Assembly (NCBI GenBank): GCA_030141605.1
Contig: JAQGDQ010000646.1
Span: 1 to 64,000, forward strand
Direction of reading: 5' to 3'
From: Tubiluchus corallicola
Taxonomy: Eukaryota; Priapulida; Priapulimorpha; Priapulimorphida; Tubiluchidae
Length of the DNA: 64,000 nucleotides
In this document: positions 50,730 through 61,828 of the stretch, in pieces
Numbering within the stretch: position 1 is the stretch's first letter
Layout of the letters: every line of letters starts with the position of its first letter
Translations under genes and position numbers: made by a program
The notes under the pieces: model-generated
The model's database searches: none
Told to the model about the DNA's origin: nothing
Seen by the model: only the letters and a program-made list of their open reading frames with translations

Positions 50730-51280
50730 TATCCTAAATTATTTAATAATTTTTTGTGTTTCATAATGACCTGAATTGTGATGGCAAGGGCTACACAGTG
50801 TTATAGTGCACAGGGATGTTGAGCAAGTGCAAACGTCCCACATGGTATTCTCATAGACCAGCTAACACATATTATTTGGATTGTCCTTATTTACCTTTCA
50901 CCAAGTTTTCGTTTTTTTAAATACAAAGGTAACTAAGTATGAAGTTTCAGCCCTGTAAATTGTAAACAATTATTATCAAATTAGACTTGGATGTTAAAGC
51001 GCATAAAACCTATTATTTTAGCATTAAATTTTAGTTGTTTCCAACTTGAACTTGGATGCTGGAACCTATGTCATCATTTGGAAATGTGGCTAAACTGGTG
51101 TCCTCAGTCTTAATAATAATGATAATGATAATAATAATGATTTTGTTTAGAACATAGTCCGTGGATAACACCAACTTAATTTATTTCCAAGGTGGTCCAA
51201 GGTTGTTATTTCCCACATGCTACTTTGATAAACCTGCATGCTTGGTTGAAAAACCAGCAATAGCACTTTATAAGTCTTTG

Positions 51281-51352
51281 TGTGGCTCGGCTGGGAGTTG
51301 AACCCTCGAGCTCCTGGGTGGGAAGCGAGCACGCTATCATTTACCACGCTAC
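51281..51352 (-). mobile_element. tRNA-like SINE head
   Basis: The minus strand reads GTAGCGTGGTAAATGATAGC, then AGGGTTCAACTCCCAGCC. The A and B boxes (B box GGTTCAACTCC) have tRNA-like spacing, but the stems are imperfect. This points to a tRNA-derived SINE; a decayed tRNA gene is the alternative. Confidence 0.45.
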
Positions 51353-51725
51353 TTTCGCATTTTGGCTTTGTATGCACAATACTGTGTGCATGCATTTCCC
51401 CCTTAATATTTTTCTCTTTGAAAAAGAGTGTGCACACATCTTAACGTGACTAAGACAATTTAATTCATTGGGGTTCAGTCTAATGATTGGCTGACTGAAG
51501 TGGGCACATGCATTAAGACATTTACTAGAAGAAACCTGCTTAACATTTAGGAGAAGGCTACAGATGTGCATATACCTTGTGAATGCATTGGGCTGTATAT
51601 GACGTCTTACTGTGGCTTAGTTGTCATATGTGGGCAACGCATTGCAAGTAATGGTGCTACCAGGCCTTCTGATTGAATTGAAAGGTTGTAATCCGGAATT
51701 TCTTTTTAACATTTTGTATTTTCAG

Positions 51726-51756
51726 GAAGTTTTTGTCTAGAATTGCAAAAGGCAAC
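51726..51756 (+). other. EOGT 5' UTR segment after a predicted 3' splice site
   Basis: A pyrimidine tract and AG at 51,724-51,725 precede 31 nt of leader. A frame reading back from the ATG has no earlier in-frame ATG within this segment. Confidence 0.5.
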
Positions 51757-53352
51757 ATGATACTTCATATCTTTTTGCTGAGTCTGTTGCTGTGCAACGA
51801 AATTTTTTGTGACGGGACTATTAGTGAAGAGTCCTACGATTATACCAACATTAACCTTCCAGAGGAACATTTGCCAATGTGGTTTGGCACTCATACAGAT
51901 GTGGCAAAAAAATGTAAAAATGATAGCAACTGTCCATACAAGAAGTTTCTAGATGGCACACGTTGTTGGGGTTATGAAAAAAATTGTGATGCTCATCATA
52001 GGTATTCCAATCCTACTTGCGATGGCAATGTGAGATATGGTAAAATTCAGTCAAAGGCTGACCAAGAAGCATCTTTTTATGAATCTGGCGATTTTGGATA
52101 TATCAAAAAAAGGCTAGAATCGATAAAAGTGCTCTGCCAGCCTAGATTTGAAAATGATTCCTATTTGGCTTGTAGTGACTACACACGATACTGTAGGGCA
52201 AAGAACGTCTACTTTGATTTTAAGAACTTAAATTCTCACTCAAGAAAAACTAGATATGAGGAGGATGTTTTTAGAAAAGGTGATATTGGTGGTCATTGCA
52301 AAATGGATGAAAAGGCATTAAAAGAAATGGGCGAACACAAGAGTGCGCTACAGTCTTGGTATGCTGAGTTGCAGGAATATACTAGCCTTGACTTCTATCC
52401 TGCAGACGAATGTGATATTGTCATTGATAAACCTACTTATGTAGTTAAACTCGACGCAGCTGTAAGTATGTACCATCATTACTGTGATTTTGTAAACATG
52501 TATGCAACACAACACATGAATAACTCCTTTGATACTAATGCCTTCATCCTAATGTGGGATACATCAGCAATGGGTTATAGGGATCATTTTGAGGTCTCCT
52601 GGCGTCTTTTTTCGGATTATTCCATCTTGCATTTGAAAGACTTTGACCAAAAGAAGGTTTGCTTTCATGACATTGTCTTTGCACTGTTGCCACGAATGCG
52701 ATTTGGAATGTACTACAACATGCCTCTCATACAGGGTTGTACAGGCAGTGGCTTCTTTCATGCTTTTAACAAACATCTTGTTCACAGACTACACTTAACT
52801 CAACATGGACCCGTTTTAGGAAAGGTCAGAGTGACTATGTTGTCAAGGACTACAAAGTACAGACGGACACTTAATGAAAAGCAATTGGTGAATGCATTGA
52901 AAACCGACTCCCGTTTTAATGTTACGTTAATCGATTTTAATTTTCACATGTCCTTTGCAGATCAGATAGCGTTATCTCACAACACTGATGTGTTAATTGG
53001 TATGCATGGCTCCGGTCTTACACACATGCTGTACCAACCAGACTGGGCTGTTGTCTTTGAAATTTACAATTGTGAGGACAAGGGCTGCTACTTTGATCTG
53101 GCTCGTCTTCGAGGTATAAAGTACATGACATGGGAAAGGCAGGAAAAATTGTTCCAAGAAGACGAGGGTCACCATCCCACCCTCGGAGCTCACGCAAAGT
53201 TCACGAATTATGCTTTTGATATTGAAGAATTTATGCGCTTAATGGGTGTTGCTTATGATCACGTGGTTACTCACCCGTCTTATCTTGGTGTCGTAGAGAA
53301 ACAGACTGTTGAAGAGAGCAATGAAAAGTATGCCCAGAAGAGTGAATTGTGA
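51757..53352 (+). CDS. EOGT: EGF domain-specific O-linked N-acetylglucosamine transferase
   Basis: 531 aa; human EOGT is 527. EOGT (GT61 family, ER lumen) transfers GlcNAc from UDP-GlcNAc to Ser/Thr of folded EGF repeats in Notch, Dumpy and similar proteins. The start is ATG at 51,757, opening a signal peptide (MILHIFLLSLLLCNEIFCDG). Conserved family blocks are RFGMYYNMPLIQGCTGSG, RVTMLSRTTKYRR, NTDVLIGMHGSGLTHML (about 410-425), LYQPDWAVVFEIYNCED, CYFDLARLRGIKYMTW and GHHPTLGAHAKFTNYAFD. It ends KSEL, an ER-retrieval signal of the KDEL class. The coding sequence is one exon. A good acceptor (TTGTATTTTCAG) 31 bp upstream of the ATG implies a 5'-UTR intron, so it is probably not a bare retrocopy. 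No frameshift or missing block is seen. Confidence 0.95.
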   Translation: MILHIFLLSLLLCNEIFCDGTISEESYDYTNINLPEEHLPMWFGTHTDVAKKCKNDSNCPYKKFLDGTRCWGYEKNCDAHHRYSNPTCDGNVRYGKIQSKADQEASFYESGDFGYIKKRLESIKVLCQPRFENDSYLACSDYTRYCRAKNVYFDFKNLNSHSRKTRYEEDVFRKGDIGGHCKMDEKALKEMGEHKSALQSWYAELQEYTSLDFYPADECDIVIDKPTYVVKLDAAVSMYHHYCDFVNMYATQHMNNSFDTNAFILMWDTSAMGYRDHFEVSWRLFSDYSILHLKDFDQKKVCFHDIVFALLPRMRFGMYYNMPLIQGCTGSGFFHAFNKHLVHRLHLTQHGPVLGKVRVTMLSRTTKYRRTLNEKQLVNALKTDSRFNVTLIDFNFHMSFADQIALSHNTDVLIGMHGSGLTHMLYQPDWAVVFEIYNCEDKGCYFDLARLRGIKYMTWERQEKLFQEDEGHHPTLGAHAKFTNYAFDIEEFMRLMGVAYDHVVTHPSYLGVVEKQTVEESNEKYAQKSEL

Positions 53353-53456
53353 TAAAAATACTTGACTAGATAAACCAACTAGTCAAAGTGTGTATGTTGT
53401 TATTTTAAAATTGGTTCAAATTGGTAGTTCAAGTGTTGCGTTAACGAAACGTTATT

Positions 53457-53874
53457 TGTGTGCTTGCAAACCAAAACCATCCATAAGTTGGCATAGTTAA
53501 AACTGCGTTATGATGCTTCAAAGCAGAATGACCCAAAAATTTGGTCAAATTTCGTCAGGAAGAGACATCTATAGCATTTAAACATAAGTTCAATGTGCTC
53601 TTACAAAGTTCATGGCAACATGTTCATTTGTATTGTTGCTAAGTGTTAGGTAGAAACCCGACAAAAAACAATGGCTAACTTTAACAGCGATTTTCTCAAG
53701 ATTAAGTTTTTCATTTTGCAGCCTGCACCTCCACTTTAAGGTAGATTATTTCATGTTAGAAATAACATAGAGCGATGAGCTTGGTACCAAAATGATCCTC
53801 ATGAAATGGAGATTCGGGATATGCGAAAAACTTAATTGCCGACTTATATGACGATTTTGCTATGCAAGCACGCA
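53457..53874 (+). mobile_element. TIR element (MITE family M2), copy C, internally deleted, in EOGT 3' UTR
   Basis: Begins TGTGTGCTTGCAAACCAAAA and ends TGCTATGCAAGCACGCA. It lacks about 230 bp present in copies A and B after AAATTTGGTC. It lies between the EOGT stop and the AATAAA at 54,353, so it is probably transcribed as part of the 3' UTR. Confidence 0.75.
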
Positions 53875-54352
53875 TTTGTTTTCTTGTTAAGTCTTTTGCT
53901 AGTTATTTATGGGTTATTTATGACAGAGTAACATGTATTCTGTTTTGGAAGTGTGCTTAACATTCACAGTTTGTTCTATTACAAGGCATAACAAAATGCA
54001 TTCCAGTTCTGTTATAGTTTGTAAATGTATTAAACAAATTTAATACTAATAAGCTAGCAAGACAGGGAGATGCAGTTGTTTATGATATTACCACACGTTT
54101 GTTGTATATATTTGTATATATTTTGATGATACTTTTCATATTGTTCAATTTTAAGTTAAGTATTATTATTCCTATTAATTTATGCATTATTTAGGAAAAT
54201 TTATGTTGGCTGTATTTTTGTTTATCATGTTACTTGTGTGTATTTTGGACTCACTTCTCATAGTTAACTATTCCTAGTAATTTATAATTTGTTAGGAAAA
54301 TTGATTTTTGTGGTTTTGTTACTAAAGTGAGGTTTGTTAAAAAATTTTATCA

Positions 54353-54358
54353 AATAAA
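54353..54358 (+). promoter_or_regulatory. Candidate EOGT poly(A) signal AATAAA
   Basis: AATAAA about 1 kb after the EOGT stop, followed by T/GT-rich DNA (TTGTTGTTTTATATATG). It is the first convincing hexamer in a suitable setting on the plus strand. Confidence 0.4.
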
Positions 54359-56552
54359 ATTGTTGTTTTATATATGAATGTTTGTATTTAGCAAAGTCTT
54401 AGCCCTCGTATTTATCAATTGCAGTGTAGCATGTAATTGTGTTGTGCCTATTGAACCAAACGTTTGTTGTTCGTTCCTGCACATTGTGGTTTAATGGTTA
54501 GTATGTTTAACTTAAAGTAAATGTAATATTTAATATCTCTTCATCTTAACTCCTGCTGCTAGATGCTGTAGCTATGTCTGTTTCAAGTTATTAAAGGCCT
54601 ATGTAACTCCAACAGAGGCAAAGTTTTTTTATCGCATTATTATGAGTACAAATTATTATCAAAGAATTCAAAATTATTATTAAACAAAAGAGACATAAAT
54701 TAATTAACTTACCTTTTTCTGGCGAATTTCGAACACATGCATGCTGTAAAGATTCCCATGTTTCGCATCTTTGACACAAGTGAGCGAGAATGACGTACGT
54801 AGTACAGAAAATATCTAGTTCCGGATGTTTGTTTACTGATCTTTGGTGACCTTGTGACTGTACTCATAATGTCATTCGTCTCGCGTGACGAAAAACGTCG
54901 CGTTCTTCAAATTTGATACCTCTAACAAAGAGGTGATAAAAATCTAAAGAAACGAGTTTTGCAGTAAGTTTAAAATTTAAAGTAAGTGATAAAATAAATT
55001 GAATATTTTTAATGTAAGTAGGATTTTAAGTTGTAAAAGGTTATATTATAGTCAAGGTTTAGTTTGACTTTGAAAGTTTCCATCATATCAATAAGTAACT
55101 AGAGCTGTAATAAACCAACATTCTTATATTGTTCACATATTTCTCTCTGCATCCTCCACACACACTGTTGTCTGGTTTTGTTTTGTTGGGCTTTAGACCT
55201 GCTTCCACATAAAACAGAGCTTTTCTTTCCAATAAATAGAACGCTATTGAATGTTGATTAATGATCGATGAAAATTGGATATTTAACGAACTTATTGAAA
55301 CAAGAAGGCCTCTGGAGTGGGCGTTATCAAACTATTATGTAACTTGGAGAAAATTCGCATGTGTTTTTGTAGAAACAGTTAATTAGTTACAACTCCTTTC
55401 TCTGAGACTTTCGTGTAAAACTTTAAAACAGTTAGTTGTAATGCTTCTGGAGAATACCAGCTTGGATTTGTAAGACCACTACCTCATACATAAAGAGAAT
55501 TTAATTTACAGTCAGTAACACAGTCTCATTTCTTATTAAAAGGAGGTTATTGTTCTATACGTCCCCAGAGTGTATGTTCCCGCTGATTCCTTAGCAAAAA
55601 TGTTTTATTTAATTACTTGCACACTGTGTGGCGCCACTATGTCAGTTATCAACCAAAGCACAGAAGCATTTTAGTAAATTTATTTCTGTGCTTGGTTTGT
55701 GATAAATTACATGTGGTACGACATTCGGATCAACGTTTCCGCTCTGTGTAAATCCTATAAACGAAAACACTTCTAAATTAGAATGATTGAAAACCTTTTC
55801 ATGTCACAGAGACTCGAACCCCATGCCTGCGTTCAGAATTTCATTTACGTGTGAATATTATGACTTTTTAATAGACTGGTTACTAATATCTGTGAAGTAG
55901 GCCTGCTTTTGAATGGTCACAGATGAAATATACTTTGATAAAGCACAGGTAACACAAGTCATATGAAACGACTTACATATATGTAGATAACTATAGTGAA
56001 GATTTCCTGAAAACGGAATGTACGTTGCCATAAGAAAACCGGCAAAGACAACATCTTGTCAATAAGCAAATTTGGTTTGTGAACCAAAACCAAATTAGCA
56101 CAGTAATCTAGTGATTTACAATTGTTAATCGGCATTTATTAATACAATTGAAAGTTGTATTCCGTTTCTGAAAAACGCCATTTTCCTTCAAAGTGCAGCC
56201 TACTATACATTGGCAACAGATATTACCACATGTATTGCAATAGAAGTGAAATAAAATAATTATCCAAAATTTGAAGTTTATGGCTTTCATCTCCTACCGC
56301 CTCATCCACACCAGGCTACCTCTGGAGACGCTGAAATGGATAAGATACAGCTGACATTTTAGTATCTTATTATAAGGGATTATTCTTTATAATCAGCTAG
56401 GTTCCGGTCCCTTATTATCACCTAATAAGTAAGACCTGCTTTTGACGCCTTGCTATCATCACTATAAAATTATAATAGTTAACAATTTTGTTAATTGTCC
56501 TGTCAGTGAGCTGTTGCAGTTTTATCCCTCTCTTCATCCTCGTTTGTTACAG

Positions 56553-57645
56553 ATTATTCACTAAAGACCTTCACCCGCGCAGGTTTGCCCTTTCTACCAA
56601 GAAGCCCGTGCACTTTGCAGCGTTTTCCCCATTCGTACAGCAATCCTTTTATACATTTGAGCCAACTGTCTGTAGAGTGGACCTACTTAATGCTGATGTT
56701 TATGGTAAGACCGGAATGTAAACTGTGAATGTCGTAGGGTATAGCCCTCTATTGAAGGAACATTTAGCCGAGACCCATGGGTCCCTCTAAATTCTATAAA
56801 AACGCGTTTTCTTGAATCTAATCCCCGATTAGTTTACCTAAATGTTAATTATAATAATGTTTAAAGTAAAGATTACAGCAATAATGTTACAAACTCAGAA
56901 TTAATTAAATTTTGATACGAAATTAAAAAGACAGGAAGAGTGAAAAGTTGGAATACAGCCCGGATATGAACCAGGGACCTTCTGCATACATTGCTAACGC
57001 CTTATGCCACAAACCACCGTATTCCCCAGTGGTCAAGGCAGTCCAAAATTTATCCATTAATGTAGCTAACTAGCCAAATTCAGCGTTTCCAATGTAGATC
57101 GCTCAAACTAGAGTGATTTTAAGTAATTATAATATTTTCTTATTTGGATTAACTTTGAGCTAGAGTAATTAATTTATTATATAATGTTAATGTCCCGATT
57201 ATTACTAATGCTGTTACAAACCAGCCACAATTAATAAAATTTTGATATCATAATTACAGGCAGGAAATGGGAAAAAATAAAACATATTCTGGATACGAAT
57301 CAGGAACATTCTGCTCACAACACGAGCTCTTTAGACCACTAGCTCACTATTATTCCTAATGTGGGTCACTGTATTCCCAATTCTTTGCCTAAATATTTTT
57401 TGCGAAAATTTTTCCTCTGGCCTTTGCAGCATTAAAATTTTCAACAGAGATTGTAAGTTACTTACATCAATTAAAGTATTTAGACAAGCTTATAATTATT
57501 AGTGGCTAATTTTATTCAGCTAATTTGCAGGGCCGAATTTCCGATACGCCGGCCCGGGAGTGTCGAAATCCGAAGGATTCGGTAAACCCAACATATACGA
57601 TCGATTTACAAGATTAGGAGTTTATGCTTCTAATCATATAGCCGT
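56553..57645 (+). CDS. Candidate two-exon segment of an unidentified gene
   Basis: Exon A 56,553-56,704 has acceptor CTCGTTTGTTACAG and donor TTTATG|GTAAGA. Exon B 57,531-57,645 has acceptor TAATTTGCAG and donor GCCGT|GTAAGT. In the only frame open across exon B, the phases join without adjustment (G plus GG), giving 88 open codons. They include PRRFALSTKKPVHFAAFSPF, CRVDLLNADVYGPNFRYAGPG and KPNIYDRFTRLGVYASNHIA. Base composition is richer in GC than the surroundings. I do not recognise the protein and found neither its start nor its end. A third exon from 57,926 would add a short C-terminus and stop, but that is weak. Confidence 0.4.
56840..57390 (-). repeat. Two diverged copies of a tRNA-like SINE-containing unit
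   Basis: 56,840-57,065 and 57,175-57,390 align (TAATG(CT)TTACAAAC..., AATTAAATTTTGATA, GACAGGAA..., GGATA(T/C)GAA(C/T)CAGG). On the minus strand the second half of each shows a B box (GGTTCATATCC in one, GATTCGTATCC in the other) preceded by an A-box-like TGGCATAAGG / GAGCTAGTGG. Lies inside the intron between the two candidate exons. Confidence 0.5.
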
Positions 57646-57959
57646 GTAAGTTCTATTAGTCTCATTGCAAATGTAGCCAAGCGTGAACGAACTAATGCGC
57701 TTATGGAGTTAATAAGAAATCGGGGAATTGTGTAATTATGATGGTAAGATGTGCAGTGATGGATCAAGCTTGTTCAATTGTAAACCGCTGGCAGTGGCTA
57801 GGTGTAGATTTTATCGTTATAAACGACGATTAGATGACATTGCCTGGCTAATGATGAGTAATGCACTGACTTCGCGCTAATTACTGTTAATTACGCGCTG
57901 CTACTTTGTAGCTGCATTTGCAATAGCCTTTAAGGGCTATCCACATAACGATATCAAGT

Positions 57960-58250
57960 TTTTCGGCCGATTTCGAGGACCTACCAACCTTGCTTTATAA
58001 TGGCCTGATCGTATGCCCCGCCACCTACCTACACCTTATACTGACATCGACACCGATGTAGCTTATGTGTACATTTTATTTTTCCTTCTCCCAAGGGCAG
58101 GCAACAATATCACTTGTGTTAATTAACGGGTAATCCATCAGTGGATTCTATCGGTATTCTAAGTCTGATAACGATGTCATGACTGAATCACCTACCTATC
58201 TTACTTTATAGTGGCATCATCACGTCTCCTGTCACCTCTACCTACCCTAA
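57960..58250. repeat. Imperfect duplication, about 65 bp at about 210-bp spacing
   Basis: ATAACGAT(A/G)TCA, ACCTACC(A/T)A(C/T)CTT(G/A)CTTTATA and a CACCTACCTAC motif recur at 57,940-58,045 and 58,168-58,255. Function unknown. Confidence 0.4.
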
Positions 58251-58259
58251 ACTTTATAT

Positions 58260-60850
58260 TATAATTTAATATGTGGATGGCTGACGCGTGTTTGCCAGAG
58301 ATAGCCTTATTTTTTATCACGAAACAAGTCTAAAAGTGAGCTAACATTCGCGGAGCTTTAAAAACGGATGAGAATTTTTAGAAAGCAGAATTTTGCAATG
58401 ACATTCAAAAGTATGAGGGAACGCGAAACATTCTATTTTATTGCGTAGTATTCATTATTATTAAATTTTACTGATATAAAGTTATCAATAAAGCAAAATA
58501 AAATTTACAATCAAGTACGTATATACAATCAAAACCATAAAATACATACACTCATATATACATAAACTATGGCTACCAACTGACAAATTACAAATACACA
58601 AGCAACGACTAATCACTACTGGCACTAGAGACGATATGATTATAAAAATTTCCAAGAAATAACGGATGACGTGTGAATATTGATAATAATTAGAATGTAA
58701 GTCCAATATAAAACAAACTGAGCTCATAGAACCTAATGAAAAAATTAATCGAAGCGATAAAGATAATTATAAATATAAGAACAGACAAGAGATAAATCAC
58801 ATTTAAACGATCACATTATAGTATCAAAGTTCATGTTAGAGTCATCTCTTAAATCATCGCAAAACTCTGAGCGAGTTTGAGGAGTGGGACGAAGGCTGAA
58901 GTTTCAGGATTCTAATCGTTCTCAACTTTTCCAAGGTGTTTGCGTGCTTCTCCTGGTCCTCCGAGATGTTTGCTAATACAAAACATTCCCCTTTAGCTAC
59001 AGTCAACAAATCTCAAAAATTTCATGACGTAATAATCCTATTTCGCATATTTCGAAAGTCTATTAGGCAGGGCTAGCGCTTGAAATTAGAGAATTGTTAG
59101 TGAGGCCCTGTACACCACAAACGCTGTAGAACAGTATAAACATTTTAAACATATAAAAATTTATCAAATAACACGACTTTATTTTGCAAGCTTTATGTTA
59201 TATAGTCTGATTAACAGTGCTCTTTCTGTATTGAAGGCTGGAATATCGTCTGCAAATTAGTAAAATTAAAACTCAGTGATGATCTAACTAATGCATATAT
59301 GACCCACCAAATATCTTGGTTTAAAGGTAAATGGATATAATCAACTAATATTATACAACAAATAACAAACGGTCAGCAAAAAATATTAGTAATAACATTA
59401 TGTCTGATGCCCTTGGGAAGTAGTCTTTAAAATACTGTTTCAATGTGTGAAATACTGTTTCAACAATACTGAAATTATGCATTGCAACGTGTTTTTATTT
59501 TGACCTTCGTACATACAAGTTGACTGTAGCATTTTCTTTAGAGCATTTTAACAAAAAAGTTTAAACTGTAGTTTATTAAGAAACAGAAAGATATGTCAAC
59601 GTTAAAAATGTAGCCGAGACTTTTTTCATTTGACTTAACTATGCAACAAGCTTCTGTTGGTCAGCACTGAAATGCGTGTGTTGCTCGACTACCCATTTTT
59701 AGTTTTCGCCCTAGCGAAAAATTTTACCTCACGTCTCACGTAAATGATCCAGCGAAGCAGAAGAACTCAGCCTCACCTAATCGCATGCCTCAAAATTGTA
59801 GCCATAGCTGAAAAATTGTAAGAGGATAGTGCAAAATGAAGACAAGCCCACTCGGTGACATTTGGCCCGAGTTCTCTCTACCTGGATGAGTACGCCAATT
59901 AAGTGACCTTAGCCCTGTGCGTACAAGGAACAACAAGGCACAAGGATAAAAAACAAAAAAAACGGTGAGCAAGCTAAGAAGATTACTTATCTTTTGTGAA
60001 AAAACTGTAAACTGAATGTCTGTTCCATTTTGGGGGATTTAGGAGATATAACGTGTTTCTACTAAGAACAGGGTTTCAGTAAGTGTATTTTTCGGTGCTT
60101 GTATTACGAAGCCGCGCGATTGAATAGCTTCTCCTGCTTCTGCTGCTGCTGCGACATGCTGTGCGACAAGAGAACTGCGCATAGCTGAAAAACCATTTAC
60201 CGCTGAAATCACTTCTTAACTGCATGGATTCTCAGCGCCTAATTCGTTAACAAGTTCCGATGAAACTCAGTTCGCTTATTGGACAAATAAACTTTGTGCA
60301 GACACACACATTTGTTCGTTTTGTCCAAAATTTGAGTAATTACAGCCATCGAGGTAAGCCGAGGAATAGAGGACATATAGTTTCCTGTTTACGAACTGGA
60401 GGGTCCTAGCGCGAGAAAGGACCTTCTGATAAACAGGTTTGGAGCGTCACAACACAAAAAGAAGGACACCTCTAACAGGTTTTCAGCGTCCTGACGTGAA
60501 GAAACACATCCGACGTACACAAGGTATGTAAATACAACGCTATTTATGCGTTCTATGATATGTATTTTGGCATTTAGTGAATTTATTTTGATGTTATATG
60601 CGTATGCAGTTATATTGCTAGATGGCTTATGACAAATGTTAAGCGATCCCGCTTACAATGTCAGCTTGTGTGATGCGCTTTTTCAGCTCCGAAAGACGCA
60701 TTTTAAATAACTGTTTTTGAGAGGCGGAAAATTATATTTCCGTTGAATTTCAGACATTTACATGTTTTACATTGTTGTTACTGCATTCAGATAGAAAGCT
60801 TAAACTGATTCTTGACACTAATCAAAATAGATCATGAAAAGTAAAATTTG
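58260..60850. other. Region without a recognised gene
   Basis: AT-rich DNA with a CG-richer stretch at 59.7-60.5 kb. A possible minus-strand start exon and a matching short terminal exon are described under findings, with low confidence. No transposon ends are recognised. Confidence 0.4.
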
Positions 60851-60859
60851 TCATTTTTT

Positions 60860-61135
60860 CACTCGCTCACTCACTCACTCACTCACTCACTCACTCACTC
60901 ACTCACTCACTCACTCACTCACTCACTCACTCGCTCATTCATTCATTTATCTATGTCTTCATTCATTTCTTCATTCATTCGTTTGCTTGTCTGTGTTTCC
61001 TTTTGTTCGTTTATTTTATTCGTCATTCATTCATTCACCCATTCATGCATTCAGTGAGTGAGAGAGTGAGTCAGTCAGTTCATTTAGTCAGCCAGGCAAT
61101 CACTAAGTCAGTCAGTCAGTCAGTCAGTCAGTCAT
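60860..61135. repeat. Composite tetranucleotide tract: (CACT)n, (CATT)n, (GTCA)n
   Basis: About 18 CACT units (60,861-60,932) pass into CATT-rich sequence, then GTCA/CAGT units that become pure at 61,107-61,133. Predicted ORFs here are repeat translations. Confidence 0.95.
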
Positions 61136-61670
61136 ATTTTATCGGAAGACAATAGAGATAATTTAGATATATTACGACAATGTTCAATTTACATGGTAGA
61201 GCAAATAAATTACTCATGAAATTTACTCACTGTTCAATTAACGTGAAAAGACAATTGTTCAATACTTACTGCACTACTTTTTTTGTATGTCCACCCGGAG
61301 ACATTTTTATTCTTACAATCTTAGCAAATTCAATGTTGCATATAATGTATCAACACGAAAGCTTGTCATATGATACGAGCGCCAGATATATTTCTACTAG
61401 ACTTAATCTTATTTATTTTGATGTGATTCACAGAAAATGTGCATACAGTTTACACGGCAGGCTGAATAAGAGTGACAATTTTACATGCAAGGGCATTTTA
61501 AACAGTGATGCAAACTTTACTTCTGTAATTAGACGTCATTGACGTAGTTTGTTATATCGTTAATTGTTATTTGTGTTATTGTTGTGTGTCATGATTTATT
61601 GCATTATTTGTATTAATTTGTGATGTGTATATGAACTTTGTAAAGTTTGAAATAAAACATTAAATGAAAT
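61136..61670 (+). mobile_element. 5'-truncated LINE end (family L-ms) inside (AGTC)n
   Basis: SEDNRDNLDILRQ, then after a frame change ANKLLMKFTHCSINVKRQLF and NTYCTTFF, then IYFDVIHRKCAYSL, KSDNFTCKGILNSDANF and SVIRRH followed by a stop: the C-terminal third of a non-LTR RT. The central part is scrambled. The 3' UTR ends AATAAAACATTAAATGAAATC. The CAGT repeat touches the element on both sides. Clearly related to 30,126-30,427 (about half of 50 aligned residues identical). Confidence 0.7.
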
Positions 61671-61828
61671 CAATCAGTCAGTCAGTCAGTCAGTCAGCCA
61701 GTCAGTCAGTCAGTCAGTCAGTCAGTCAGTCAGTCAGTCAGTCAGTCAGTCAGTCAGTCAGTCAGTCAGTCAGTCAGTCAGTCAGTCAGTCAGTCAGTCA
61801 GTCAGTCAGTCAGTCAGTCAGTCAGTCA
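61671..61828. repeat. (AGTC)n microsatellite, about 39 units
   Basis: Nearly pure AGTC/CAGT over 158 bp with one GCC variant near the start; same motif as at 61,107-61,133. Confidence 0.97.

Noticed and set aside
54591-54779. Minus-strand open block with a good donor (AAAAAG|GTAAGT)
   Set aside because: The frame lacks an ATG in the preferred reading, and no partner exon was found; EOGT occupies the opposite strand downstream.
55795-55840. tRNA gene suggested by ACTCGAACCCC (reverse B box)
   Set aside because: No A box or cloverleaf at the right distance; at most a SINE scrap.
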